Source: DASXIF01 sp036498145
GTDB lineage: Bacteria > Actinomycetota > Actinomycetes > Mycobacteriales > Jatrophihabitantaceae
NCBI GenBank assembly: GCA_963708625.1
Contig: CAVPSV010000002.1
Coordinates: forward strand, 930,001-994,000
Direction: 5' to 3'
DNA: 64,000 nt
Shown here piece by piece: positions 28,583 through 39,015 of the stretch. The position numbers were made by a program, and so were the translations under genes. The notes under the pieces were generated by a model. That model was given only the letters and a program-made list of their open reading frames with translations, made no database searches and was not told the DNA's origin. Every line of letters begins with the position of its first letter. Position 1 is the first letter of the stretch.

Positions 28583-29920
28583 TTACAGGGCAGAGCCCTT
28601 GATCCAGGTCGCCCATGGCACCGTCCAGTCGCCGCCCTGCCATAGCTGTACCGGTACGGATTTCTGGCCGTCGACGGTGTGCACGTTCTTGACCTCGACC
28701 ACGTCTCCGACGAGCGAGGTCTGGTAGTACCACTTCGCGTTGTCGAGGTTCAGGTTCAGGCACCCGTGCGAGACGTCGCTGTTGCCCTGCGCCCAGACCG
28801 TGGTGTCGAGTTCGTGCAGATAGATGCCATCGACGGTGATCTTGGTGGACCAGTACACGGGCTCCGGTGGGTAGCCGAGCGCCGAGTTCGCCGGCAACCC
28901 GTAGCTGTCCGACGACATGATGGCCGGGTTCTCGTGTGTGATCACCGTGTAGGTGCCCGGCATGGTCCATAGCGCGATCTGCTGGCCGTTGGAGCCGGTG
29001 GTGTACCCGCCCTGGCCCATCGAGGTCGGCATGCGGCGCTGCAGCTTGCCGCTGAAGTACACGCTGACCGTGTGCGTGGCGTCGTCGGCGATGGCGATGT
29101 GCGACGCACCGATCTTGAACGAGACGCTCTGGTCAGCCTGGCCGTAGAGCCCTTGCCCGACCTGCACGCCGTAGACGTTCGCAGCCACGGTCACCTTGGT
29201 GCCGGGCGCGAGGAACTTCTGCGGACGCCAGTGCGCGTCGGTGTCGCTGACCCAGTTCCATACGCCGGTCACCGCCGGGGAGGTGGTGACCGTCAGCGCG
29301 CGCTCGGCGGCGGCCTTATCGGTGATCGACTCGTCGAAATGGACGACGGGGACGATGCCGATGCCGTAGCTGGCCCCGTTCTGCAACGGGTCGCCGGCGA
29401 TGGTGTTCAGGTACGGCATCGTCATGTTGTCCGGCGTGAGCGTGGTGAACGACTCGCTCTGGGTGGAGGTCTTCCCGTCCGCGTTGGCCGCGGTGGCCTC
29501 GAGTTTGTATGTCTTGCTGTAGCCGAGGTCTTCGCGTGTCTGCCAGGTGGTGCCGTCCGGCGACATGGCGCCGGTGACGGCGGCCCCGTCGGGGTTGACC
29601 AGCTTGACGGAGAGCAGGTGGCCCCCGGCGGCGGTGACGGTGATCGGCTCCGCGGGATCGAGGCCGGTCCGCGCGACCGGCGTGGTCGTGATCACGGCGT
29701 CCGGCGCGGCCGAGGTGCTCGGCGCGCTCGGGGAATCGCTCTGGCTGGAGTTCGCCGCGACCGGCGACGCACCGGAGGGATGCGCGCCCGAGGTGCACCC
29801 GGAGAGCAGCACCGCACCCGCGGTCAGGGTGGCGAGCGCGGCAAACATGCCGACACGGCGGGCACGCCGCCCCCTCGGCACGGGTCGGGCGGAGGACAAG
29901 CCGTCGGCCCCCTCGGTCAT
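28583..29920 (-). CDS. L,D-transpeptidase lipoprotein
   Basis: Cell-wall enzyme forming 3-3 peptidoglycan cross-links. The 445-aa precursor has a lipobox LLSGC (C42) after a hydrophobic signal segment, a Ser/Thr/Ala-rich linker, two Ig-like domains (about 75-280) and a YkuD catalytic domain with H385 and C387 in the SHGCLNL motif. The architecture matches mycobacterial LdtB-type proteins. The start is ATG 29920, with GGAGG six bases upstream; a longer frame upstream has no site. Stand-alone gene divergent to nadE. Confidence 0.93.
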   Translation of the reverse strand: MTEGADGLSSARPVPRGRRARRVGMFAALATLTAGAVLLSGCTSGAHPSGASPVAANSSQSDSPSAPSTSAAPDAVITTTPVARTGLDPAEPITVTAAGGHLLSVKLVNPDGAAVTGAMSPDGTTWQTREDLGYSKTYKLEATAANADGKTSTQSESFTTLTPDNMTMPYLNTIAGDPLQNGASYGIGIVPVVHFDESITDKAAAERALTVTTSPAVTGVWNWVSDTDAHWRPQKFLAPGTKVTVAANVYGVQVGQGLYGQADQSVSFKIGASHIAIADDATHTVSVYFSGKLQRRMPTSMGQGGYTTGSNGQQIALWTMPGTYTVITHENPAIMSSDSYGLPANSALGYPPEPVYWSTKITVDGIYLHELDTTVWAQGNSDVSHGCLNLNLDNAKWYYQTSLVGDVVEVKNVHTVDGQKSVPVQLWQGGDWTVPWATWIKGSAL

Positions 29921-30337
29921 GGCATCCTCCGCAGACACTCGCAATCCCCCGAACTCGCCGTCCCCGCGGCTGGTCCGCAGCGGATCAGTTCTTCTCACCA
30001 CTATTGTCGCGCATCGGCCGACAGGTTTCGGCCACCAACGCGGCCGCCGAGACGTTCCATATGTTCAGACGCACAACGATGCTCCAGGGTTGCCCTGCCC
30101 AGACAACGATTCGGCAACCAATCCGATAACTAGTTCGGCTCAGCGGCACCCCACTGTCGTGAATCCGACCGATCGACCGCCCTACCGAGAGGTAAGTTCC
30201 CGTTTTCAGCCGCCGGCAACCTGGTCGGGCAGGTCTGCCCCTATGGCCCGTGCGCGAGATCACGTCCGCGTTCCGAGCTCGGTCCGAGCACATGCATGGC
30301 CGGCCCGCGCACTCGGTGCATGCGACACACTGGATAT
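29921..30337. other. divergent intergenic region, no gene seen
   Basis: About 415 bases between the L,D-transpeptidase and nadE starts. It should hold both promoters; I see no conserved ORF, RNA or obvious inverted repeat. Confidence 0.5.
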
Positions 30338-32080
30338 GTGGTGGTGCTGCGGCTGGCCCTGGCCCAAGTCGATCAGACGGTCGGCGACCTGGACGGCAAC
30401 GCCGCGACGGTGCTGGCGGCCAGCCGCACCGCGGCGCGAGCCGGCGCCGACCTGGTGGCCTTCCCCGAAATGATGCTCACCGGATACCCCCCGGAGGATC
30501 TGGTGCTGCGCGAGTCGTTCCGGGACGCCTCGCGCGCGGCGTTGATCGCGCTGGCCGCGCGACTGGACGCCGAGGGGCTGGGCGAACTCGCGGTCATCGT
30601 GGGCTACCTCGACGATGACTGCGGGGCGCGCAACGCGGCGGCGTTCCTGCACCGGGGCACGGTGATCGCGCGCTATTACAAGCACCACCTGCCCAACTAC
30701 GGCGTCTTCGACGAGCGCCGGTACTTCACCCCAGGCACTGAGCTCGCCGTCGTCCGGCACCGCGGGGTGGACATTGCGCTGACCATCTGCGAGGACCTCT
30801 GGCAGGACGGCGGTCCGTTCACGGTTGCCGGCGTGGCCGGTGTCGGCCTGGTCCTGAACATCAACGGTTCGCCCTACGAGCGGCACAAGGACGACGTGCG
30901 GCGCACCCTGTTACACCGCCGCGCCGCCGAAGCCGGCGCTCCGGTGCTGTACGTCAACATGGTCGGCGGCCAGGACGAGCTGGTCTTCGACGGCGACTCC
31001 ATGGTGGTCACCGCGGACGGGCGGGTGCTCATGCGCGCGCCGCAGTTCCAGGCCGGGGTGTACCTGGTCGACGTCGAGGTACCCGACGCCACCGACGAGT
31101 CGGGCGTGAGCGAGGCCGCGCAGATGACGGTCGCGCACTATCGAACCGACCTTGCCGACACCACCTCGCAGCACACCGAGGCACGCGAGGGAGAGTGCGC
31201 AGCGCCGCTGCCCGATGACGCCGAGGTCTGGCATGCGATCGTCACCGGCCTGCGTGACTACGTCCGCAAGAACGGCTTCACCTCGGTGGTGTTGGGCATG
31301 TCCGGCGGCATCGACTCCGCCGTCGTCGCGGCGCTCGCCGCGGACGCCATCGGCGGCGAGAACGTCCACGGCCTGTCCATGCCGAGCACGTACTCCTCCG
31401 CGCATTCCGGAACGGATGCAGCCGAGCTGGCCAAACGTATCGGCGCGGACTATCGCGTCGTGCCCATCGCCGCGATGACCGATGCGTTCGTGTCGTCGCT
31501 GTCGTTGACCGGTGTCGCCGAGGAGAACGTGCAAGCGCGGGTTCGCGGCACCATTCTGATGTCACTGTCCAACGCCGAAGGGCATCTGGTGCTGGCCACC
31601 GGCAACAAGAGCGAACTCGCGGTCGGCTACTCCACCATCTACGGCGACGCGGTCGGTGGGTTCGCGCCGATCAAGGACGTACCCAAGACGCTGGTCACCT
31701 CACTCGCGCGCTGGCGCAACCTCGAGGCGGAGCGCGCCGGTCAGGTGCCACCGATCCCGGAGAATTCCATCACCAAGCCGCCCTCGGCCGAGCTGCGGCC
31801 CGGCCAGCTGGACACCGACACGCTGCCGGACTACGCGCTGCTGGATGCGGTGCTGGAGTGGTACGTCGATCTCGACGCCGACATCGAGGCCATCGTCGCC
31901 GACGGGTACGACCGGGACCTGGTGTGCCGGATCGCGACGATGGTGGATCGGGCCGAGTGGAAACGGCGCCAGTACCCGCCTGGGCCGAAGATCAGTTTCA
32001 AGGCGTTCGGCCGGGATCGCCGGCTACCCATCACCAATGCCTGGCGCCCTCGCGCGGCCGCGCCGGAAGCGGGGACGTGA
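30338..32080 (+). CDS. nadE: glutamine-dependent NAD+ synthetase
   Basis: Amidates nicotinate adenine dinucleotide to NAD using glutamine. The N-terminal nitrilase-type glutaminase domain shows E in FPEMMLTGY, K in RYYKHHLPN and C in TICEDLW; the C-terminal synthetase domain has the pyrophosphatase loop GMSGGIDSAVVAAL and TGNKSELAVGYSTIYGD. About 580 aa, normal for two-domain NadE. The start is uncertain: GTG codons at 30338, 30341 and 30344 precede LRLALAQVDQ, and an upstream start at 30296 is possible. With nadA at 0.4 kb, the window holds two NAD genes. Confidence 0.92.
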   Translation: MVVLRLALAQVDQTVGDLDGNAATVLAASRTAARAGADLVAFPEMMLTGYPPEDLVLRESFRDASRAALIALAARLDAEGLGELAVIVGYLDDDCGARNAAAFLHRGTVIARYYKHHLPNYGVFDERRYFTPGTELAVVRHRGVDIALTICEDLWQDGGPFTVAGVAGVGLVLNINGSPYERHKDDVRRTLLHRRAAEAGAPVLYVNMVGGQDELVFDGDSMVVTADGRVLMRAPQFQAGVYLVDVEVPDATDESGVSEAAQMTVAHYRTDLADTTSQHTEAREGECAAPLPDDAEVWHAIVTGLRDYVRKNGFTSVVLGMSGGIDSAVVAALAADAIGGENVHGLSMPSTYSSAHSGTDAAELAKRIGADYRVVPIAAMTDAFVSSLSLTGVAEENVQARVRGTILMSLSNAEGHLVLATGNKSELAVGYSTIYGDAVGGFAPIKDVPKTLVTSLARWRNLEAERAGQVPPIPENSITKPPSAELRPGQLDTDTLPDYALLDAVLEWYVDLDADIEAIVADGYDRDLVCRIATMVDRAEWKRRQYPPGPKISFKAFGRDRRLPITNAWRPRAAAPEAGT

Positions 32081-32206
32081 GGGTTGTCTCACCCGCGCGC
32101 GCCATAGAGACAAACTCGCGGATGTGGCGCACGATTGTGAGGTCCACACAACAGTGCCCGGGGACCGGCAGCGCCGGCCTCGAGGAGAAAAGTGAGGCAG
32201 CGCCAC

Positions 32207-33045
32207 ATGACCGAGACCTCCCTCTACGGCGGCGTACAGAATCGGCGCATCACCATCCGTGATCTGCAGACGGCCAAGGAGCGCGGCGAGCGCTGGCCGA
32301 TGCTCACGGCCTACGACTACTCGACCGCGCGGGTCTTCGACGACGCCGGCATCCCGGTGCTGCTGGTCGGCGACTCGGCCGCCAACGTGGTCTACGGCTA
32401 CGACACCACCGTGCCGGTGTCGGTCGACGAACTGCTGCCGCTCGTGCGCGGCGTGGTTCGCGGGACCCGGCGCGCACTCGTCGTCGCCGACCTGCCGTTC
32501 GGCAGCTACCAGGCCTCGGCGCAGCAGGCGCTGGAGACCGCCTCGCGCTTCATGAAGGAGGGCGGCGCGCAGGCGGTCAAGCTCGAAGGCGGGGTGCGCG
32601 TGGCCGCTCAGGTCGAAGCGCTGGTCAGCGCGGGCATCCCGGTGATGGCGCACATCGGTCTCACGCCGCAGTCGGTGAACGCGTTCGGCGGATACCGGGT
32701 GCAGGGACGCGGCGATGAAGGCGGCGCACCGACTGCTGCAGGACGCGAAGGCATTGCAGCACGCGGGTGCCTTTGCCATCGTCCTCGAGGTCGTGCCGTC
32801 GGAGGTCGCCGCGCGAGGTGACCCGCGTGCTCGATGTCCCGACGTCGGCATCGGCGCCGGGCCAGTCGTGTGATGCGCAGGTGCTGGTGTGGCAGGACAT
32901 GGCCGGGCTGCGCGGCGAGGGCAACGGTCCGAAGTTCGTCAAGGAGTACGCCCACGTCGGCGACATTTTGCGCGACGCGGCGACCACGCTTCGGCGACGA
33001 AGTGCGCGCCGGCGTCTATCCCGCCCGGAGCACGAATACCACTGA
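32207..33045 (+). CDS. panB: 3-methyl-2-oxobutanoate hydroxymethyltransferase PanB, several frame breaks
   Basis: First committed step of pantothenate synthesis. The first 165 residues are intact: MLTAYDYSTARVFDDAGIP, LVGDSAANVVYGYDTT, KLEGGVRVA and HIGLTPQSVNAFGGY. After 32715 the family blocks continue in changing frames (AHRLLQDAKAL, AFAIVLEVVPSEVAA, CDAQVLVWQDM, KFVKEYAHVGDILRDAA). I infer insertions near 32720, 32812, 32865 and 32991 and losses near 32847 and 33028; the net correction gives about 278 aa, normal. An alternative start is GTG 32192, four bases after GAGGAG. Confidence 0.85.
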
Positions 33046-33085
33046 CGGACCTCCGAGCCCGACGGCGCGGTGCGCCCGGGAGGGC

Positions 33086-34534
33086 TCAGGCGCGTTCGAA
33101 GCGCACCTGACGCCGTCCGACGTCGGCGTCGACCAGACGGGCCGAGATCGCGTCGCCCGGCCGTCATCCCGGTGCCGGTGCACGGGCGCCCGCACCGCGA
33201 TCGCCGTCGAGCACGATGGTCGCGGTTTCAGAGTCGGTCCCGGACACGTCGTCAGAGTCGGCGTCGATGACGGTGGCCGGGAACACCTCGCCGACGCGGT
33301 CCTGCAGCAGCCACGCCTCGGTGGCGTCCACCACGGCGCGGTCTGCGGTGTGTGCGAGCTGATCGCTGTGCGCCATCACCGCCGGCAGTAGCTCGAGGCG
33401 CTGTCGAACCCAGTCCGGAACCTGCTCCGCCCGCGTGTACTGCCAGGCAGATCTCGCCGGCAAAGCGATCCGCCAAGCCGACGCAGTGGTGCCGTGACGT
33501 GTGCGTACGGCGCACCGACGCCGGCGTGCACGGTGTGTGCTGGCGCACCGGCGTCGAACGCAACATAGGACGAGCCACGCAGCAAGGCGGCCGCGTGATC
33601 GATGAAGGCAGCCTGCATCGGCTGACGGCTCGGATCGAGGTCGGCGAGCACATCCCCGGGCAATCGCGTCATGGGGCCAGGGCACCTGCAGCGCGTGCGC
33701 CGCCCGCCGCAGAGCATGCACGGCACCGAGCGGCGGGCGTCGGCACGACCCGCAACACGCCGACACCGGCATCCAGCATCAGCTCGTGCTGCGGCCATCC
33801 CGGTGAGCAGCGAGATCTGCTCGTTGTACTTCTCCACGGGAGTGTGGTGCGAGTCTGCAGCGCCCACCCTCCGTCGGGGGCAGGCACCACACGCTGCTCC
33901 GGGAGGTCGAGCTCGATGGCGTGGCGCGCCCGCGCTGCCGCGATAAGCAGTCGTCCGACCTCGGGCAACAGCGCGACGGGCGCCGGTGCGGCACCCGCAT
34001 CGACGTAGTTGCTGCAGCCCCGCGTAGTCGAGTTGTGCTCGGCTGCGCACGGCCGCGCGCGCGCACCTCGGTGCTGCGCAGACTCGCGTCGGCATCGAGG
34101 CGAAGGGTCCAGACGAGCGCCGGGCGCAGCTGCCCCGGCAGCAGAGCTCGCCGCGCCCTCGCTGATCACGGTGGATGCAGCGGCACCCGGGCATCCGGGA
34201 AGTAGAGCGTCTCACCGCGCCGGAACGGCTCCGCAGCGAGCGCCGAGTCCGGGCGCACGAACGCGGCGACGTCGGCGATCGCGTACCGCACGAGATAGCC
34301 ACCCTGCGCCCCGGCGGCCCGCTCCACCTGCACGGCCTGGTCCAGATCCCGGCTACCGGGCGGGTCGATCGTGACGAACGGAATGTCGAGCAGGTCAGTT
34401 TCGGGCAATGTGACATCACGCGCAGACGCGTCGGCCTCGGCCAGCACCTCCACGCCAAAGTCGCCGGGCACCTCCAGCTCCGCGCGCAATGCGCTGAAGT
34501 CCAGAGGTGCACCGGCGACTCGGCGATAACTCAT
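33086..34534 (-). CDS. RNB-domain ribonuclease, many frame breaks
   Basis: Exoribonuclease of the RNase II/R family. The N-terminal 122 residues are intact and include the RNB metal site IDPPGSRDLDQAV and ADVAAFVRP. Later blocks lie in all three frames: VISEGAAS, RAQLDYAGLQQ, EVGRLLIAAARARHAIELDLPEQ, VEKYNEQISLLTGMAAA, AFIDHAAALLRGSSYVAFD, YAHVTAPLRRL, VPDWVRQRLELLPAVM and the end block SARLVDADVGRRQVRFERA before the stop at 33086. At least six indels are needed; total length fits about 482 aa, as in stand-alone actinomycete RNB proteins. Too many breaks to call it functional from this read alone. Confidence 0.75.
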
Positions 34535-34569
34535 TCAGTTGTGACCGACGTGCGCCGGCCAGGTGAGAT

Positions 34570-35007
34570 TCAGCCAGCGCTCTTGGCGGCCGTCTTGCGA
34601 GCGGTCGTCTTGCGAGCCGCCGGCTTGCGAGCGGCCGTCTTGCGAGCGGTCGTCTTGCGCGCCGTGGTCTTACGCGCCGTGGTGGTCTTGCGGGCGGTCG
34701 TCTTGCGCTTTGCCGGCGTGCGCTTCTTCGCGGCAGTCTTCTTGGCTGCCTTGCGCTTTGCCGGTGCCCGCTTCGCAGCGGTCTTCTTCGCTGCCTTGCG
34801 CACGGCCTTCTTCGCTGTGGTCTTCTTGGCGGCCTTGCGCACGGCCTTCTTCGCTGTGGTCTTGCGCGCGGCCGCCTTCTTGACGACCCTGCGCACGGCC
34901 TTCTTCGCTGTGGTCTTGCGCGCCGCAGTCTTCTTGGCGGCCTTGCGCACGCCCTTCTTCGCGGCAGCCTTCCGCTTGGCTGGTGCCCTCTTTCTCGGTG
35001 CAGTCAT
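34570..35007 (-). CDS. histone H1-like Lys/Ala-rich nucleoid protein
   Basis: A 145-aa protein made almost wholly of Lys, Arg, Ala and Thr. It is built of short repeats of the type TAKKAVRKAAKK and ARKTTARKTT. It lacks the HU fold that carries such tails in mycobacterial HupB or Streptomyces HupS, so it is a free-standing tail like eukaryotic H1 termini. It should bind DNA or RNA non-specifically. GGAGG seven bases upstream fixes ATG 35007. The gene lies between an RNB ribonuclease and the RNase P RNA, so an RNA-related role is also possible. The antisense frame is long and open only because of the repeats. Confidence 0.8.
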   Translation of the reverse strand: MTAPRKRAPAKRKAAAKKGVRKAAKKTAARKTTAKKAVRRVVKKAAARKTTAKKAVRKAAKKTTAKKAVRKAAKKTAAKRAPAKRKAAKKTAAKKRTPAKRKTTARKTTTARKTTARKTTARKTAARKPAARKTTARKTAAKSAG

Positions 35008-35031
35008 GCGTGTGCCTCCTAGGCGACTGTC

Positions 35032-35049
35032 AACGAATTGGTATTCGTT
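35032..35049 (-). promoter_or_regulatory. inverted repeat upstream of the H1-like gene
   Basis: AACGAA, six bases, TTCGTT, located 25 bases before the start codon and in the untranslated leader or promoter. Possible operator; no regulator is known. Confidence 0.35.
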
Positions 35050-35530
35050 AGCAACAAGTGGACGATGCCGCGCATTGCTACGTCAACACGCCACGCCGAT
35101 TGCGTTACACGCAGACTAAGGAGCGACAAACGCACGAAAAGCGGCACGTCGCCGCAACGCAACGGGAAACCCTTGTGTTGTAAGGATGTTCTTGATGCTC
35201 GCACGTCGTAGTGCACGACAACGCGTGCAACACGCGCTCGAAAAAAATTTTCCGTCAACACGTCGTGTCCACGCCTGATGTGCCCTCGGCGTCGCGCATA
35301 TGCGCACTCGACGGTCATCGGCGCACGCTGCTGCCGGCCCGAACGAGCAGTCACGATCGCGCGATGTGAGTCGTTCGCGCTCGCGCTGATCCGCGCACCG
35401 CACGCGTTGTGCACGCGATGCACGACGACAGCGCACACGCGGTTGCGCACCACGCAACGGAGTCGGGTGACATCACGATGACGGCGTGAATCGGTGTCAT
35501 GTGCGCAGGCTGTCGCGCGGCGATGGAGGC
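35050..35530. other. non-coding region between the H1-like gene and rnpB
   Basis: About 480 bases without a convincing gene on either strand. It has an A/T run (AAAAAAATTTT near 35250) and many short CpG-rich palindromes around TGCACGA and GCACGCG. It lies downstream of rnpB and upstream of the H1-like gene, so it holds the promoter of the latter and the rnpB 3' end signal. Confidence 0.5.
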
Positions 35531-35945
35531 GGCGGACGAGTCGACCTGTAGGCCGGGTTCTGTCCTCACCGTTTCCGGCGAGGGACGGCCATCCATCTAG
35601 GCCTGCCGTTGCCGGCAGGCTCAAGCGGTCTACCCGCAGGCTCGGGCGGGCCGCCCTCGAACGCCTGCGCGGGCTGCGCCGTCGCCGGCGCAACCCTTCT
35701 CGACCTTGCTCCGGGTGGGGTTTACCTAGCCGCTCCGGTCACCCGGCACGCTGGTGGTCTCTTACACCGCCGTTTCACCCTTACCAGCGACAAGCGCTGG
35801 CGGTCTGTTTTCTGTGGCACTGTCCCGCGGGTCACCCCGGGTTGCCGTTAGCAACCACCCTGCCCTGTGGAGCCCGGACCTTCCTCGGCTGTACGGACCG
35901 GCGAACCGGTTGCACAGACGCGGCCGTCCGGTCGGCTCGTCCGCC
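35531..35945 (-). ncRNA. rnpB: RNase P RNA, type A
   Basis: Catalytic RNA that trims tRNA 5' ends. On the minus strand the 5' end GGCGGACGAGCC pairs with the 3' end GACTCGTCCGCC (helix P1). The core AGGAAGGTCCGGGCTCCACA near the 5' end, GGGTGAAACGGCGGTG and TAAACCCCACC in the middle, and the universal ATGGATGG...GACAGAACCCGGCCTACAG block near the 3' end are all present. Length about 415 nt is normal for actinobacteria. The ends are set by the P1 pairing and may be off by a few bases. Confidence 0.95.
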
Positions 35946-36053
35946 GCGCTGGCCATGGTACTGCGCGGCGCGTCACTAGGCTCGACGCAGAAGGAGCTCG
36001 ACGACCGTCGGCAGGGACGGACACCGGCCTGCCGGATCACCGCGGAGGTAGAC

Positions 36054-36590
36054 ATGCCACAACCGACCGGCGCCGAACTCGACGAGATTCGCGCGCATCG
36101 CGAGCAACTGCGCGCGAAGTACCTCACTGCGGCGAGCCAGCGCCGCCGAAGACGACAGCCCGGGGCGTGCACCACGCCGCGTTCATCTGCCGAGACGTCG
36201 AGGAGACCATCCGCTTCTACCAGGACTTCCTCGGCTTCCCGCTGGTCGAGCTGGTCGAGAACCGCGACTACGCCGGGCTCGAGCCACTTCTTCTTCGACA
36301 TCGGCAACCGCAACCTGCTCGGGTTCTTCGACTTCCCCGGCCACGACCACCCGCCGTTCGCCGAGACGATCGGCGCGCTGCAGCACCTGGCCATCTCCGT
36401 GTCGAGCCGAGCCGTTCGCCGCGGCGAAGGCAGAAGCTCGACGACGCCGGCATCGACTACCTCGGTCCGGACCGCGGTGCCGACGACAGCCTGTACTTCC
36501 GCGACCCGAACGGTCTGGGCATCGAGCTGTACCGCGAGACAGCTCGGCGTGTTCGAGGGGACCCCGCTGCTGTCCGAGACCGGCGCGTAG
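36054..36590 (+). CDS. VOC (glyoxalase-fold) family protein, several frame breaks
   Basis: Small metalloenzyme fold. GGAGG lies five bases before ATG 36054. Family blocks occur in alternating frames: VHHAAFICRDVEETIRFYQDFLGFPLVE (split over 36165-36250), HFFFDIGNRNLLGFFDFPG, ALQHLAISV, KLDDAGIDYLGPD and SLYFRDPNGLGIELYRET, ending LGVFEGTPLLSETGA. First-position His, the Glu of IELYRE and the internal HLAIS fit the metal site. At least four indels between 36140 and 36545. Corrected length would be about 178 aa. Substrate unknown. Confidence 0.7.
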   Translation: MPQPTGAELDEIRAHREQLRAKYLTAASQRRRRRQPGACTTPRSSAETSRRPSASTRTSSASRWSSWSRTATTPGSSHFFFDIGNRNLLGFFDFPGHDHPPFAETIGALQHLAISVSSRAVRRGEGRSSTTPASTTSVRTAVPTTACTSATRTVWASSCTARQLGVFEGTPLLSETGA

Positions 36591-36602
36591 CGAACAGCCG
36601 CG

Positions 36603-37831
36603 GTGCACGGCAGCCGCAGCCGAAGCGGTTGCCGTCACGCTTCTGCTGGCCTGACGCTCGGCGCTGCCGTACGTGCGACCGCGCGGGCTGAGCGAGGCCT
36701 TGGTCGCGGTTCCCGCCGGCAGTCCTGGTCGTCGTGCTCGGCGTCGTGCCGCGCGCACGACGCGCTGGACCGGCTGCGCGAGATCGGTCCGACCGTCGGC
36801 TTCCTGGCCGCGATCCTCGTGTTCGGACACCTGTGCGCCGACGCCGGCGTGTTCGACTACCTCGGCGCCCGCGCCGCAAGCGCCAGCCAGGGTCGAGCCG
36901 CGCCGGCTGCTGGTGCTGGTCGTGGCCCTGGCCGCGGCGGTCACCGCCGTCCTCACCCTGGACGCGACCGTCGTGCTGCTCACGCCGGTGGTGCTCGCGA
37001 CCGTGCTCGACGCTGCGCATGCCCACACCGTGCCCCGCTGTACGCGTGCGCACGACTGGCGAACAGCGGTTCGCTGCTGTTGCCGGTGTCGAACCTGACC
37101 AACCTGCTCGCCTTCGGCGCCACCGGCCTATCCTTCGGCCGGTTCGCCGCGCTGATGGTCGCGCCGTGGTTGGTTGCGTGTGCCGGCGAGTGGGTCGCGC
37201 TGCGATTGTTCTTCGCCGCGGACCTGACGCGGACAGCGCGGCGCACGCCCGCTGCGGCGCCCGCGGCTCCCCGGTACGCGCTGACCGTTCTGCGCGGTGA
37301 CCGTGGCGCTGTTCGTCATCACCTCGTCGGTGCACGTCTCCCCGGCCTGGGCGGCGCTCGCCGGCTGCGTCGCGCTGCTCGTGCCCCGTGTCGCCGACGC
37401 GACGTCAGGTCCGGCTGCGACGACTCGTCGGCGAGGCGAGCCCGGGGTTCTGCGCCTTCGTGCTCGCGCTGGCCGTCGTCGTGCAGGGGGTCACCCGACA
37501 CGGGCTCGGACACGCGCTGGCACACCTGCTGCCGGACACATCAGGGCTGCTGCAACTGCTCGCGGTGGCCGCACTGGCCGCAGTGCTGGCGAACCTGGTC
37601 AACAACCTGCCGGCGACGCTCGCGCTGGTGCCGCTGCTCGCCGGCCACCCCGCTGCGTTGCTGGCGATGCTGGTCGGCGTCAACATCGGACCTAACGCCA
37701 CCTATCCAGGCTCACTCGCAACGTTGTTGTGGCGCCGCATCCTGCCGCCGGAGGACCAGCCGCGCGCTCGCGAGTTCCATCGACTCGGCGTGCTTGCCAC
37801 ACCGGTCGATCGCTGGCGGCAACGACGGTGA
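36603..37831 (+). CDS. ArsB/SLC13-type permease, several frame breaks; start unsure
   Basis: Ten or more hydrophobic segments are scattered over three frames: EIGPTVGFLAAILVFGHL, RRLLVLVVALAAAVTAVLTLDATVVLLTPVV, SLLLPVSNLTNLLAFG, FCAFVLALAVVVQGV and LLAMLVGVNIGPNATYPGSLATLLWRRI. The SNLTNLL and GVNIGPNATYPGSLATLLW blocks resemble ArsB and related ion-transporter permeases. It may export arsenite or transport organic anions. At least four indels break it, so coding status here is doubtful. It lies outside the arsenic cluster at 42-47 kb. Confidence 0.6.
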
Positions 37832-37845
37832 CGTTGTGGGCGGCG

Positions 37846-39015
37846 CTACGCCTCGTCGGAACGTGACTGCACGCCGTCACCGCGCCGGCTGAGGTGGCTG
37901 GTGTCGTTGACCAGCCGAACAGAGCAGTTGCCGTCACCGAAATAGTCGACGATCGAGACCGACGCGGTGTCCAGGTGAATGCGGAACAGGCTGATCGGTG
38001 GCGCCTGCAGCGCGTCGCGCAGCAGCACCTTGATCGGCGTCACGTGCGTGATGACGACCAGCGTGCTCGCGGGGTACTTCGCGAGCACGTCATCGCGGGC
38101 GCGCGAGGACGCGCAACCCGAGTTCCGCAAACGACTCGCCACCCGGCGGCACCGTCTCCGGCGAGGACAACCAGTTGCTCAGCTGCTTCGGGTAACGCTC
38201 GCCGACATCGGAGAACGTCAGCCCTTCCCACTCACCGAAGTCCACCTCGCGCAAGCCCGTCCACCACCTGCACCGACGTGCCGAGTGCGTCGGCGATCGG
38301 CTCTGCGGTCTGCCGCGCGCGCAGCAGCGGAGAGCTCAGCACCGCGGCGACCTCCGCTCCGGTGGCCATCCGTGCCGCGAGTTCGGCAGCCTGCCGCATG
38401 CCGAACTCGGTCAGCGGGAGGTCGTTGCGGCCGGAGAGGCGTCGATCGATCGAATGTTCCGTCGCGCCGTGCCGCAGCAGGATCAGCCGCGTCGCGGTGT
38501 CCGCCGGTGGCGTCCACAGCGCCTGCTGCGTCGGCGTCTCCTCGGTACTCCTCGGCGCCGACGGTGCGGTGCGTACCGAGCGGGTGATGCCCGCCGCTCG
38601 ATCCATCGCCTCGTTCGCCAACCGGTCGGCACGGGTATTGCGCGCGCGGGGTATCCACTCGAACGTCACCTGGTCGAATGCCGCCCGCAACGCGTTCGCC
38701 TCACTCGCCAACGGCCGCAGGTGGGCTTTGCTTGACCCGCCAGTTGCCGGACATCTGCTCGACGACGAGCTTCGAATCCATCCGTACGTGCACCACCCGT
38801 GCACCGAGTTCCGCGGCGGCCTGCAACCCGGCGATGAGCCCGCGGTACTCGGCCACGTTGTTGGTGTCCACGCCGATGGCGTCACTGCGCTCGGCGAGCA
38901 CCTGATCGTCGGTATCGAGGACGACCGCGCCGTAGCCGGCCGGTCCGGGGTTGCCCCGCGAACCGCCATCGGCCTCGACGACCACCTGCGTCAACGAGGC
39001 GGCTGATGCATTCAC
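37846..39015 (-). CDS. bifunctional RNase H / histidine-phosphatase protein, three frame breaks
   Basis: N-terminal RNase HI domain (EADGGSRGNPGPAGYG, NNVAEYRGLIAGL, RMDSKLVVEQM, RNTRADRLANEAMD) fused to a C-terminal phosphoglycerate mutase-like domain with the catalytic RHG motif (LILLRHGATEH) and VITHVTPIKVLL. In mycobacteria this fusion (Rv2228c) acts as RNase HI and alpha-ribazole phosphatase. One-base insertions are inferred near 38733, 38253 and 38112; corrected length 388 aa. GTG 39015 overlaps the stop of the zinc-ribbon gene upstream. Confidence 0.85.

Noticed and set aside
34175..35119. A 314-codon plus-strand frame with Ala/Val/Phe/Leu repeats
   Set aside because: It is the complement of the Lys/Ala repeats of the H1-like gene; the apparent hydrophobic helices are a by-product.
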